In this document: one piece after another, positions 1 to 11,214 of the stretch
Layout: the number at the start of each line of letters is the position of its first letter
How positions within the stretch are numbered: the stretch's first letter is position 1
Assembly (NCBI GenBank): GCA_029216955.1
Contig: JANAVB010005597.1
Location: 48,400,703-48,464,702 of the forward strand
Source of the DNA: Iris pallida
Taxonomy: Eukaryota > Streptophyta > Magnoliopsida > Asparagales > Iridaceae
Direction of reading: 5' to 3'
Length of the DNA stretch: 64,000 nucleotides
Notes under the pieces: generated by a model
Database searches by the model: none
What the model saw: the letters and a program-made list of their open reading frames with translations, nothing else
Told to the model about the DNA's origin: nothing
Program-made: the position numbers and the translations under genes

Positions 1-198
1 ACAGCTGAGTGGGCACGTCGGTTGGCGTTCCACTCGGTATGGAGATGTGTGGGGGCGCACCCTCTGTAATACGCCGAGTACTGTAGGGCGCGTCTGTGTG
101 ATGCGCCTGATGCCGAAGGGCGCATCCGTGTGATGCACTGTCTGGCTGGCGCATCGGACATGTCTTTTAATGATACGGCTGTCTCGCTCTTCGAGTGC

Positions 199-206
199 TA
201 TAAATA
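199..206 (+). promoter_or_regulatory. TATA box (first of two)
   Basis: TATAAATA in the context GCTATAAATAGCC, a strong plant TATA box within the LTR. Confidence 0.5.
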
Positions 207-312
207 GCCGTTTGGCTGAATTCGAGGCGTCCGGTTCATCCATTTAATGTAAATTCATTGCACGGAATTCGGAGGGCCATCCACTTGGCGCGTGGGTTTG
301 ATCTGCCCGGCC

Positions 313-320
313 TATAAATA
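313..320 (+). promoter_or_regulatory. TATA box (second of two)
   Basis: TATAAATA in the context CCTATAAATAGTGG, 114 bp after the first. A CT-rich stretch 25-35 bp downstream (TTCTCATTCCCTC) fits a transcription start. Confidence 0.55.
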
Positions 321-735
321 GTGGCATGGAGAGAAGATTTGCTTCTCATTCCCTCACGTACTTCCAACATGAACTTGAACATGCGGGTGCATTCTGTTGA
401 CGAAGTGCTCCCGAGGGTGAAGATGAGACGCTGTGTTGTCTTCGATGTACTTGAAGGTGACTGTTACATCCAAAAGACGGAGTCGAGGGCTTCCGAGGCA
501 GGCGGAAGGTGCCTGTTGCATCCAAAGATAGGGATGCTCGGGCCTTGTCCCCGTTATTCCGGAAGAGCCGTAGATCGGAATGGCGGTGCTAGGCTTTAGC
601 CGCGGTTTCGATCACGGTCTTCCTTCGGCTTTGGAGGCTCTTTCGAAGCCTCCCCTGGCCACAGCATTTGCGGTGCTCTTCTCTTCCTTGGTTCCAGCCA
701 GAGGGTTAAATGCTTTGCTTGGCGAAGCACTTATC

Positions 736-852
736 AGGTGAGCCTAGCTGGAAGAGCGGCACATAACTGGGCTCTGCTCGGCCAGGTGAGCCTGGCTGGA
801 AGAACGGCACATAACTGGGCTCTGCTCGGCCAGGTGAGCCTGGCTGGAAGAA
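736..852 (+). repeat. 48-bp tandem repeat, 2.4 copies
   Basis: Copies at 736-783 and 784-831 and a partial at 832-852. Each begins AGGTGAGCCT(A/G)GCTGGAAG, and they differ at only a couple of positions. The array lies in the transcribed part of the LTR. Confidence 0.9.
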
Positions 853-1530
853 TTTGGCTTTAGGGATGCACATGACTGAGCTGCTGAAGATATGGTGGGA
901 TGCGCCTGGTTGGAGGCGCATGATGTCTGCTGCGCCTGACTGACAGCGCATGGTCATGCTGCGCCTATCTGGAGACGCATGCTGCGCTTATCTGAAGGCG
1001 CATGGTGGCCGCTGGCTGTAGACTTAGGATCTTTCCTTTGTAGAAATTCTCCTTTGTACAACCTTTTCTAGACATGTAATAGACTTTTATATATAAAAAA
1101 GTCCTTCTTCAAATGTCTATACTTATTGACTTTGCTGTGAAGTTCTTCGTCTGAGTTCTGGCGCATGTAGTGTCTGGCGCATGGGCTTTCTGTTTGTGAA
1201 ATTCCATGCTTCTACACAAGCAAAATAAAAGCATTTGTAATAACACTCTCTTGGCATTAGCTAGATAATAAAATCTACAATAGGAACTTCAAGATACTAG
1301 ATCGTAAGAATCTAGTCTAGATCATTGAGTAGCCCTTAGATTAAGAAAAAGTGAATATGTCCTGATACAGTTTTGTAGATGCTGCAAATATAATCCAAAT
1401 CGGTCAGCTATACTAATATTGATACAATTTTGGGGCGTCCATGTTGTGTTTGAAATAACAGATGAACCATTACAAAATGCACATGACATTACAGAAAGTT
1501 GATTTTGATACATATGAAGGAAAAGCTTAC

Positions 1531-1619
1531 CGTTGTTTGCTCCTGTAGAAGAAAACATATTTCTGCTGCCTTTGTTTAGACAATCCTTGGCCAAATGGGT
1601 CACTCCACCACATATCGTA
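1531..1619 (-). pseudogene. Captured exon: CCHC zinc-knuckle protein (ZCCHC9-like)
   Basis: Read on minus, an 89-nt exon with canonical borders: GCAG before 1619 and GTAAGC after 1531. It encodes TICGGVTHLAKDC followed by LNKGSRN, the later part of a CX2CX4HX4C zinc knuckle, with the first Cys expected in the previous exon. The spacing and the CGGVTHLAKDC core resemble plant ZCCHC9-type RNA-binding proteins (from memory). No neighbouring exon of that gene is recognisable, so it is an isolated captured exon within the CACTA element and not a working gene. Confidence 0.6.
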
Positions 1620-2297
1620 CTGCTAAATATCCAGGACACTAAGCTTTATGTAGCATAATTCCTAGTTTTTACACTCCAGAATTACTGAAACTATTGAATT
1701 TAACCTGGAGCAGAAGCATTAGATTTATTGAATTTAGCACTTAGTGTATCAAGTTATCTTTTCTGTGAATACCAGTTCCATGCTTTCTTGGTAGGAAGCT
1801 CTTGCTACGGGAACATGGAGTCACATTTTTTAGAGTGAAACAAAACAACTACAATCACATAATTCAATGTTAAAGCACTGTCGAGAAGCATTCAAGAAGT
1901 ATCAGACTGGTGTATAATAAGATAAGCCAAACAAACAAAAATTAATTGAGTTGAAAACTTTTCTCAATGGGAGTATAAAAAGGAGAATGGCATAAACAAA
2001 ATTCTCAACTAGATCAACAGAAAAAAAAAAGAACTGCAGGACCCAAACATAACTAGATTCCTAGTAAACTGAGTAAGAATCTCAAAATCAGACTTCAAAC
2101 TAGGCACAAAAGCAAACAATAAGATGCACAAAATTATCATACAAACAAATATACATGCTATGTTGCTAAACTGGAAAGCGGTTCTGAGTACTGACTTGAG
2201 CTGGTATAGAGAGCAGTATAGTCATGTCTAAATGGATATTCATGAAGGAATATTCAAATGGATATTCAAGTCTAAATGGAGTAAAAGTTTAACATAC
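1620..2297. other. Non-coding interior of CACTA element
   Basis: AT-rich, intron-like sequence between two captured exons. I recognise no coding or structural feature. Confidence 0.5.
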
Positions 2298-2521
2298 CCT
2301 TGGATAAGTTCCTTAATCTGTGGCCACAATTCTTCATCCCTCAACTTATTTACCTTAGTTGATATGGAGTTAACAACCTGGATGGCTATTCTGATCTTTG
2401 TAGATAGCTTTCTGACCAATTTTTGAACTTCATCAAGCTTGTGAGACTCGGCCCCTTTTTCATCCAAGCGTTTCAGTTTCTTGCAGTTCCTATCATAAAG
2501 TAACCTCATCTTTTCCTCAGC
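2298..2521 (-). pseudogene. Captured exon: DUF630/DUF632 (NRG2-like) protein
   Basis: A 224-nt minus-strand exon bounded by TTCTACAG (acceptor, before 2521) and GTATGTT (donor, after 2298). It encodes AEEKMRLLYDRNCKKLKRLD, then a KGAESHK...LSTKIRIAIQVV...KLRDEELWPQ...ELIQG series. This matches, from memory, the coiled-coil DUF632 region of plant proteins related to NITRATE REGULATORY GENE 2, which are plasma-membrane or nuclear proteins of about 600-900 residues. Only this exon is present and it is open throughout. It is an isolated captured exon with intron flanks. Confidence 0.8.
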
Positions 2522-4081
2522 CTGTAGAAGTTTAAAACACAAGAAGAGGGAATGTAGACAACCGCCAATCTTCTGAATCAACTTCTAGACAAACTATATG
2601 CTAACTGCAGGAAGTAGAGTTGAGAGGAACTCAACAAGATTGAAAGGAAAACATGGTTACATCAAACATGCATAGTATTATATGAGAACTATGAAACAAT
2701 TAAATAAATCAACCCAATATAGAAAGCCACTAACAGTAACAAACATCGCTAGAAGATATATCTAGTTGCAGTCTCCTAAGACTTCCAAGTGAAAGATTAT
2801 GGCAAGCCCCTCTCTTGGTTGTAGTTTCCATCAGCTAAAAAATTTGGCACCTGACTTGAAGGGTTGTCAGATTGATAGCTGTTCGTATAGGTTAGTTTTC
2901 TTGGTGTAGCTTTTCCCTAATCTAGAAATATGTTTCAAAGCTGACCTCATCTTGGTGGCAAATGCCAACATCATAATATGGCTCGCGAAATTATGTATGT
3001 ACACAAGGGGGTTGAACGATATCATCATGGATATACTAATGCATGATAAAAGACTATAGGATACACTTTGCAAATAACAGCCATGACAAGTTAATCTTCC
3101 CTAAATTTCATTGTTTCTGTAGTCACTATCATTATGGATTAATAGCAACAAATATAAGCTCCTTATCTCAAATACAAGGACCTACAAACTTATAGTAAAG
3201 CACCCAGGCAACTCTTGTAGTGAAATTCCTAGCTGCCTGCAGAGCACAGTGGATGCATAGGTTTGAAGTTCTATCTCAATTATTAATTTACTTTTCATAC
3301 TAGGGGAACTGTATAGCAAGACACGGATGTGTACATATGCTTACATTACTGGAGGGCGAAGACCAGATTATGTGAACCCATACCAGGGAAGATACAAACA
3401 CCATCATTTCCACATAAGCTACTTAAATTTCACTTAAGGGAAAGTGTAAACATACAAGCAAATACATTGAAGCTACCAAGGTCTTGATTGCGCGTAAGCA
3501 GATGAAATTAAAGTGGACTGTGCCAGAAGCTTGTGGCATACACAAAAAAAAGAGAGCTGTAAGAAATGCACCTTCTGCGGATGATTATGATAATTGTACA
3601 GAGATATAGGAAGCCTTAGAGGGGCAATGATCACAGGTTACAAGGCCTCACGACGGGCAACTGTATTATAAAAAAAAAACCTATCATGAGGCATGCCACA
3701 CACCTTAACTTGAGACCAATTAAAGTCGTGAATATTGCATAAGAAAACATTCTTGTCACTTGCACTTGTTAGTGGCAATCCTATGTAGTATAGCTAATAT
3801 ATTATGCTTGATGAAAGAAGGTATCTTGCCAGGTGCCTCAACTACAAGAAGCTTCCAACTATAGAGGATCATCAGTTAATATTAGAAGATGGCACATTAG
3901 ACATCATCCCAATTCACATGTTGCTAAAGGAGACTAGACACTGTAAACGTTTAATTAACATTAGACAAATATGTACACGATTTGAGTCTTAGTAAAAATC
4001 TGATGGGTATCCAAATCCAAACAGAAAGCTTCTAAATTTTAATGTTTTAATAATAGTACACACCTGATTTATTCTTGGAGA
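2522..4081. other. Non-coding interior of CACTA element
   Basis: About 1.5 kb of AT-rich sequence with poly-A runs (around 3545 and 3669), resembling introns or gene-free transposon filler. No ORF here shows a recognisable domain. Confidence 0.5.
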
Positions 4082-4358
4082 ATGGCCACGAGCGGGGAGC
4101 TCAGCGCGGGGTCAGGGCTCGCAAGGAAGGCGAGCCTGGGGAAGAAGCTGGTGGGCTCGTCCCCGGGGAGGAACGGCCACCACATCCGCAAGTCGAGGAG
4201 CGCCCAGCTGAAGCTGGACCTGGAGGACGTCAGCAGCAGCGTCGCGCTCAGTCGGGCCTCCAGCGCCAGCCTCGGCTTCTCCTTCTCCTTCACCGGCTTC
4301 ACGACGCAACCCGAAGACATCCCAGCGGACCTCAAAGTGTTCAGTGACGAAGAAACTG
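4082..4358 (+). pseudogene. Captured first exon: ABCG transporter (ABCG22/WBC-like)
   Basis: A GC-rich open frame starts at ATG 4082 and runs to a GT donor at 4359-4360 (AAACTG|GTAAC). It holds LARKASLGKKLVGSSPGR, HIRKSRSAQLKLDLEDVSS, ALSRASSASLGFSFSFTGF and PEDIPADLKVFSDEE. From memory these are the cytosolic N-terminus of plant half-size ABCG transporters of the ABCG22/27 group. The ATP-binding cassette and membrane domains (about 600 residues) are absent, so it cannot transport. After the donor the sequence becomes AT-rich. The abrupt GC change against the flanks supports capture from a GC-rich gene. Confidence 0.8.
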
Positions 4359-4480
4359 GTAACACACTTAATACTTCAACATTTACTAGAACTAGAATGA
4401 ACGTGATTGTCAATAAATGCATTTTCGGTGCAAAAACAATCATAATGGTTAATAATTCTAAATAATAAAAATTCAGATAC

Positions 4481-4618
4481 CTAGCTGAAGAATTTGATCG
4501 ACTTGGCGGACTCGAGGTAGCCGGCGTCGACGAGGCCGTCGATGAGCAGGTCGCGGCCGCGGCAGGGCGGGGCGAAGCCGTTGTCGCTCATCTCCTGCAG
4601 GAACTGCTCGGCCTCGCG
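4481..4618 (-). pseudogene. Captured PPR protein C-terminal fragment
   Basis: On minus, 45 codons then TAG. The sequence AEQFLQEMSDNG, APPCRGRDLLIDGLVDAGYL, ESAK fits a pentatricopeptide repeat (A helix, turn, B helix). PPR proteins bind organellar RNA. About 30 bp of the upstream coding sequence is duplicated in tandem (CTCATCTCCTGCAGGAACTG at 4588-4607 and again at 4623-4642), which breaks the frame. This is a fragment, not a gene. Confidence 0.6.
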
Positions 4619-4920
4619 GAGCTCATCTCCTGCAGGAACTGCTCATCTCGTTGTCGCATTGTAGATCGCCACCACGCCGGAGAGGAACGTCACAAACCCG
4701 CTCCCTATTTTTTGTCGGGAGGAAGAAGAAATTAAAAACCCTAGCCCTAATTTTGAAGAGAACGGGCTCTAGGGTTAGGGTTTTGGAGTTGGGGGAAAGG
4801 AAGGAGAAGAAGAGGAGGAGAGGAGGGTGTTGCTGAACTAGAGTTAGGGTTTTGGATCTATCCTTAGGATTTTGGAGTTGGGGAGAGGAGGAAGGAGAAA
4901 GGAGGAAAATGAGAAGACTG
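4619..4920 (-). other. Telo-box-rich 5'UTR-like piece inside CACTA
   Basis: Read on minus, this resembles a plant 5' leader: CT-rich runs with AAACCCTA/CCCTAA telo-box words (around 4735-4790 and 4840-4875). A short open stretch (SGFVTFLSGVVAIYNATT, about 4650-4705) is unassigned. It probably derives from a further captured gene start. Confidence 0.35.
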
Positions 4921-5011
4921 ACCAGAATTGGGGGAGCGCGGGTTTTAGAAGAATTTTGCCAAAAATTGAACTTAAAAAATATTACAAGTTTGCCACCGCT
5001 CTAAACTATTA

Positions 5012-5163
5012 ATGACGCTTTGTTTTATAAACGTCATAAAAAGCCCAGAATTAGTCCAAACCGTCATAGAAATAAAGGTATTTCGAACTTTGATAACGCT
5101 TAGGTATCAGGCGTCATCAATACGTCTTATCGAGCGTTATTAAAAGAGTTTTTTGTTGTAGTG
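5012..5163. repeat. CACTA right terminus and subterminal repeats
   Basis: Several copies of a GACG(C/G)TT...AACGTCAT-type motif in both orientations lead to the terminal 5'-CACTACAACAAAAAA (minus). Such repeats are where CACTA transposase binds. The adjacent three bases ATT (5164-5166) are the candidate 3-bp target duplication; the partner is not in view. Confidence 0.75.
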
Positions 5164-5574
5164 ATTGTTATGCGGGCCTCTGATGGAAAGTTGTACAGAA
5201 CCACTCGAGTCCAGCCCCCGGCGGCAAACGGACAGGATGGTTCCCAAAAGTCTCCCAAAATCCAGGGAGCAAACATGGTCATTTCAGACCCATCTGACTT
5301 GCGTGAGGCTATCCGCCACAAACGCAAGGAAAAAGAGGGGGCCTCGGGGTGCAAAGAGTCCTCCCGCGGACGTCACTGCACCCAAGTCATCGTCAACTGC
5401 TGCTGCAATAACACGACGGTACGAGGAGACCGACAGTCCGTCTTCCAAAGACTGCAACAACCATGTTCAGAAGATGAGGCACTTTTCGTCGTCTCCTGCA
5501 ACTCTGCTCAGAAAATCCTCGCCGATGGGAGAGGGAAGAAGACAAATGTTCCCAGCCCGAAGATTTCAACCACT
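5164..5574 (+). other. Gypsy leader / possible upstream ORF
   Basis: Open in two frames (from 5161 in the gag frame, and 5165-5578 in the next frame). No domain is recognised. Tat elements often carry an extra ORF before gag, but nothing here proves one. Confidence 0.35.
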
Positions 5575-7737
5575 ATGACTAAGAAACTGTCGTCTAAACG
5601 GGTGCCCACCACCGGAGTTTTTCAAGGTACCCGTTCAAAGACGAAATCTGCTACAGTGGGAGATTCATCGTCCGCATCGCTGGGGGTTGCTGGGACTGGG
5701 GGTAGCACTGCTCTGAACCTCCACGACAATCCGATGTTCCAAGAAGACAAACTGGGGGAAACAACTCTCCCATTAGATACAGCAAACCCCGACGTCCCCG
5801 AGGACGTCCACGATTCCCAAAACGAGGCAAACTCAGAAGCTGGGGGTACTGTTCCTTCTGAGTCCGAACCAGAGGAAGACATTCCCACATACCTCGATGA
5901 CTTCTCATTACAGGGGCATGATTCGGAGTGTACATCATCCACCGTCCCTTCCACTTCTCCTCATGTGAGGACGGTATTCATGACAGATAGCAACCAAGAT
6001 GGTCCTAGTGATCGCCAACGCATCGACACTCTGGAGGCCATACTGCGCACTTTGGTCAAATCGGTGGACGAAATCAAAGCAGCCCTCCCTACTCTGTAAG
6101 GAGGGACGCCTGGCCAAACAAACTTGGGTCCCGCGGTCAATGCAGACTCAAACTCAGCGGCACCAAATCCGGGCAATAATCTTCCTGAAATGTTGGCTCC
6201 TACCGCTGCAGACGAGGCCAGGGAGGCAAGACGAGAGGTCCAGGAGCTCCGGGCCATGTTCTACGCCCGAAAAAATTGCCAAGACCTCAGGATACGACAA
6301 CCGTATCCCGCTGCGTGGAGAGATGTTCCCTTCCCACCAAAGTATAAACCATTTCACATCAATCCATATGATGGAAAGACCTTCGCAAGTCGGTACATCA
6401 CTTACTTTGAAGTTATAACCGACCATCTGCCCCATAACGATGCCATCCTTACACGATTATTTATCGGGGCATTGGAAGGGGTCGCCTTCGACTGGTACCG
6501 TAATCTGCCAGACAACTGCATCCACTCCTTCGCCAGCTTCAAGCGCATATTCTTGGAGAGATTCTACGAAGTAGGATAGGACATCACAATGTCCACCCTC
6601 ATGGACGTCGTTCAAGGGGAGAAAGAGCTGACAAGGAACTATATTGAGAGGTTCCGCCAAACCGCCATGAAGTTGCCGTCCGGTAATCCGGATTCCTCCT
6701 TAATTAAAATTTGCCAAAAGAGATTGCTTCCAACAATCAGCCTCTGGTTGGGTGAAAGTCAATTTAAAGACTGGAAGACGTTTATCATCAGTGCCACTAG
6801 CACCGAAGACAGGTTGAAGAAGGCTCGCCAACTGGGATTGCACATCTCGGAGTGAGAGGACAAGGGCAGGCGCCCTAATACCAAAAACAACAATGGGGGT
6901 AGCTCCTCCAACAATCGGAACAACAAGGGCAAGCAGGCTATGGTGGCCGACACTGCCCAGAAACCCGAGTCAAAACCGGCAGACAAGCAATGGCCACAAA
7001 TGACCTACTCCTTCGAAGACGGCCATGTCAAGCCCATCTTGGACATGCTCATACAAGGGGATAGAATTCAGCTCCCTCCACCAAAACGGGAACCTCGGCC
7101 GGCAGAAATGGAGAGCCCAAAGTACTGCCATTACCACCGCTACGTCCACCATGCTACACACGACTGCTACCAACTGAAGCGATACATCCAACATCTCATC
7201 GATTCAAAGGCTCTGGCTATTGACTTCGAGGAGGTAACCGTGGCAGCCAACATGGTGTCTGTACAGTTTGGCAGCTTCCCTCCAACAGAGACTCAAGACG
7301 GCGTGATACTCATCCCTCGGGCGACAATGGAGATTGCTAATCTTCTACCTCCTCGAGATCAGGCTACTGGTCTAGTGCCCCTCACAACATCGCGAGGGGA
7401 GGTCATGTGGGTTCATCCGGACTTGGTACCTGAAGTGACTCGGTCCATACCACTCTCCATTGGCAAGAAAAAAAATAGAAAAGTCAGATCCTGCCGCACA
7501 ATTTCGGGGGATGTCGAGGAAGCTGCAGCTGTTGTCACTCGGTCTGGTGCTCAATCCCAACCTACACCAGACAACTCGACTGAAGAGCATCAGCCGGCCA
7601 CTGCTAACGCTCTGGGACCTTCTCAACCTTCGACGACCGACAAGCCTAGGCCAAAGGAGACTCGCTTTGACAAATCCCTCCGAAAAGGGGTACCTCATGG
7701 GCTGGAAAGGCCCTACAACTTTGACATCTTGGCGTAA
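5575..7737 (+). pseudogene. gag region of Tat element
   Basis: First likely start is ATG 5575 (TTTCAACCACTATG). The retrotransposon gag domain lies at about 6330-6855 (e.g. RYITYFEVITDHL, FDWYRNLPDN). A capsid-type zinc knuckle of the CX2HX4HX4C form (CHYHRYVHHATHDC) begins at the Cys codon 7126. Gag forms the cytoplasmic particle that packages the RNA. In-frame stops at 6097, 6577, 6853 and 7735 break it, yet the reading frame is never shifted. It is non-functional as it stands. Confidence 0.85.
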
Positions 7738-9315
7738 TTGGCCAACACACTGGCCAAATTGTCATTATACGAGCTCCTGAGACTCTCCAAAGATGTTCGT
7801 GCGGCTTTGAGCGATGCACTCCAGAACGCCGACGCATATCTAGCTCAGGTCAACCTTACGGGAGAGAGCCCGCCTGCAGATCTCCAAGACAGCGCTTGCA
7901 CGGGAGCGATGCCCAACATTATCTTCACTCCACAGGACATGCTCATCAAAACCAACCTGTACGATCGTCCGTTATATTATACTGGATACATCGGCGACGT
8001 AAAAGTGGATCGGATGCACATTGATCCCGGTTCTTCCATAAGCATCATCCCGAAGAGTTTGCTACATCATCTCCGCATCCCTATGCATCGCCTGACGCCA
8101 ATAAGCACCGCCATCAGCAGTTTCAATTCGGGCAGGAGCTACCCGATTGGGAAGATTCGCCTGAAGTGCCAAATCGGCGATCTTCAGTCAGAAGTAACCT
8201 GTTACGTCATAGATGCAGACACTTCCTAAAATATCCTCTTGGGGCACCCCTGGATACACGATTACATAATCGTGCCTTTCACGCTGCACCAGTGCTTCAA
8301 ATATGTCGACAAATACGGCTTCGTGAGGACAGAATTTGTCGACATCGATCCCTTCAAAGGGGTCAAATCCTACTACTCAGACTCCTGCCTATACGAAAAG
8401 TCGAAGAGGCACCTTGGTGAAAGAGATGTGCAAGCTCGCACTGAGACGGCCACAGGATCAGAAGAACCTCTGACGATCCATCTCCAAGCTCGTAAACCTG
8501 GCAAGTCCGTACCCCTTACGGCCACTCTGTGTAAGGACGCAATCAGCCTCTCGGTACAAGAAGAACAAATGATAATCCGGCTGCCAAGGTCTGGCCAAGC
8601 GCCAAGACCCACAACGGAGCCATTGACAATCAGACTGCCTAGAGTCGGCCAACAACAAACGGAGAAGCTCAATCCCTCCAACAAACCAATGACGATACGT
8701 CTTCCCAAAAAGAATCGTCAGCCCGATGCAAGGTCTGGGGCTTCTAGCGAGCCAACAACTCCCCGCCCAGTATCGAGTACCAAACTAGGGGTCGCTAGTC
8801 TGCCAACAACTCCACGTTTGGCCCCACCAACAGAACCCCTGATGATCAAGCTGCCCAGGTCATCCTCTCAGTCTTCATTTATACAGGGGATGGCCGAAGA
8901 AGAACCGGAACTGGCCAAGTATGTGGCTGCCCACACTGATGTTCCCTCCGCAGATGATGTGATCCCGCTAGAAAAGATACCTTACTTCATCAATAAAGGG
9001 TTATCTTTGAACTACTTCGAGCTTAATAAACTTTGTACGATATATGCTATGGAACACGGTATAGGCACTCACCTACACACACAGGTGACAAATGTTTATA
9101 CCGCAAACCAGCTTACTCCAGTGGAAGCTGTTTACCGCATAATCGAGGGAGGGGACCATCCAATCATCTTCGGCCGGAAGGACGACCCGCAGCCCTTCAC
9201 CATAGAGAAGGTCAATCTTGAATCAGATGCCGGAAGACTGTCTCTTTATCTGTATAGCCCCCAATCCAAATATCTCATACAAAAATAAGGGTATGATCTG
9301 GAGACTACGCCAGGA
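7738..9315 (+). pseudogene. Aspartic protease region and linker of Tat element
   Basis: The frame continues from gag. The active-site motif DPGSS lies at codon 8023, preceded by YIGDVKVDRMHI and followed by LLGHPWIHDY at about 8239, the usual order of retropepsin-like proteases in this lineage. A long repeat-containing linker follows (about 8450-8870) with recurring (M/L)(T/I)IRLPR units. Stops at 8227 and 9286 interrupt it; 8227 falls between the active site and the GHPW motif. Confidence 0.8.
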
Positions 9316-11160
9316 TTGAACTACGGCACTGGTCGACGATTACCTTTAAAGCCGCCAGTCCCGGTTGGCAAACCACGGGACTACTACAGCAAGACCCGAT
9401 GTGGATTAGGGTATGTTACACCCGCAACGACCCCTGAAAGTTCAGATGAGGAATACGACTGGCATTCACATTCAACCGGGTCACCAACTTCTGATTCGGA
9501 TACCAGCATCGGAGACGTATTCAGACAAGTCCTGTCAGTCAATATGGTATTCGTCGACGCTTACGAAGAAGATAAAGACATTCCTGAAATCCTCGAATTA
9601 GAGCCGTGGGCCCAACAGCTGGATGCACAATGGGAAAAGCGGTTCGAACAGAGAGAACCTCCTACTGAAGATGAAGTTATACAGGTCGACCTCGGTAGCG
9701 AATCTTCTCCAAAACCAATCTTCGTCAGTAAAGGCTTGACAGACGAAGAGCGAGAATCACTACTGGAACTTGTCAAAGAATATATTGATGTGTTCGCCTG
9801 GAGCTATGAAGACATGCCAGGGTTAAATCCCGATATTGCTCTTCACAAACTCAACATTCGGCCAGATGCAAAGCCAGTCAAGCAACAACAACGACGCTTC
9901 CGCCCAGGCATCATGGATGCGATCGAAGTCGAAGTCAACAAACTGATAGCCAGTGGCTTCATTCGTGAAGAACAATATCCAGACTGGGTCGCCAATATAG
10001 TACCGGTCCTCAAAAAGAATAGGAAGATTCGAATCTGTATCGACTTTCGCAATCTGAACGAGGCATGTCCCAAAGATGAATTCCCCCTCCCTATCACAGA
10101 CATCATGATCGACAACACATGCGGCTTCGAACGTATGTCATTCATGGATGGTTTCTCGGGGTACAACCAAATCAAGATGTCTCCTGACGACGAAAAGCAT
10201 ACATCATTCCGAACACCGATTGGCACATACTGCTACACAGTCATGCCTTTCGGTTTAAAGAATGCTGGAGCTACATATCAAAGAGCCATGAGTATCATCT
10301 TCAGGGGCCACTTACGTAAAACTGTGGAGTGCTATGTTGATGACATTGTCGTCAAGAGTCGCTGTAAGTGAGACCATCTCCAGGATCTGAGGACGGTATT
10401 CGACCTGATGCGAGCACACAACCTGAAAATGAATCCCACAAAATCCTTCTTGGGCGTATCCAGCAAAAAGTTCTTGGGTTTCATCATCACCTCCCAGGGT
10501 ATCCATGTAGACCCTGAGAAGACGAAGGCAATCATGGAGATGGGTCCCCCGAGAAATCTCCAAGAACTCCGAGGCCTCCAAGGGAGGTTAGCTTACATCA
10601 GGAGGTTCATTTCCAACCTCTCCGGACGTTGTCAGCCATTCACCTATCTCATGAAGAAGGGCATCTCATTCGTATGGGACGAAGAATGTCAGCGTGCCTT
10701 CGACAGCATCAAAGAATATTTGTCGAACCCTCCAGTCCTGGTGGCCTCAGTTGCTGGAAAACTATTCCTGCTCTATGTACGAGCAATGGAGCATTCCCTC
10801 GGCGCTCTGCTAGCACAAAATAATGATGCAGGCCATGAGCAAGCTATATATTACCTCAGTCGAATGATGATCGGGCCAAAGCACCGATACACCGCCGTGA
10901 AGAAGGAATGCCTTGTCCTGGTGTTCGCCATTCAAAAGATGCGACACTATGTCACGGGGCAAACCATACATGTGATCTCACGAGTCAATCCTCTCAGGGT
11001 CCTCATGACAAAACCAGGGGCACTCAGCTCTCGCCTTGCTACATGGGCAATATTACTGTCCCCCTATCATATGATCTTTGTCCCACAAAAGGCTGTTAAA
11101 GGTCAATCTCTGGCAGACTTTTTAGCAGCACACCCAGGCCCGAAGTCGGCCAGAATATAT
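9316..11160 (+). pseudogene. Reverse transcriptase and first RNase H of Tat element
   Basis: RT motifs in order: CIDFRNLNEACPKDEFPLP, SFMDGFSGYNQI, MPFGLKNAGATYQR, and the catalytic YVDD at 10333-10344. The connection and the ordinary gypsy RNase H follow (ALLAQNND, YYLSRMM, KHRYTAVKKECLVLVF at about 10800-10930). These convert packaged RNA to DNA. A stop at 10369 lies only 24 bases after YVDD. Confidence 0.9.
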
Positions 11161-11214
11161 GAAGACATCCCAGATGAGGTCGCCGATTCGCATGCAACCT
11201 CTCACGATGATATA

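Larger units (their letters stand above)
1..1216 (+). mobile_element. LTR, 3' part (Tat/gypsy-like), left end outside window
   Basis: The segment ends TTCCATGCTTCTACA (1202-1216). That is the exact inverse of the first 15 bases of the LTR starting at 15546, which marks 1216 as an LTR end of the TG...CA type. Two TATA boxes, pyrimidine-rich transcript-start-like sequence and a 48-bp tandem repeat lie inside, and GCGCAT/ATGCGC words recur (60-160, 890-1010, 1160-1190). The body is too different from the LTR at 15546-16800 for both to belong to one insertion. A solo LTR, or the 3' LTR of a relative, nested in the CACTA element is the likeliest reading. No coding capacity is seen. Confidence 0.6.
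1217..5163. mobile_element. CACTA (En/Spm) transposon, right part, with captured host exons
   Basis: The right terminus at 5158-5163 reads GTAGTG on plus, i.e. CACTACAACAAAAAA inward on minus, the signature CACTA terminus. The last 180 bp hold subterminal repeats of the AACGTCAT/ATGACGC type (5012-5150), also typical. I see no matching left terminus, so it is upstream of base 1 or lost. Between the LTR and this terminus lie exon pieces from unrelated host genes on both strands, each with intron borders, so this looks like a gene-capturing (Pack-type) CACTA element. No transposase was recognised; it is probably non-autonomous. The insertion lies inside the 5' leader of the gypsy element at 5164. 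Confidence 0.75.

Noticed and set aside
1217..1330. Left CACTA terminus next to the first LTR
   Set aside because: No CACTA-start or subterminal ATGACG-type repeat is present there.
4069..4443. Minus ORF overlapping the ABCG exon
   Set aside because: Shadow frame; the plus frame matches a known protein family and has a proper donor site.
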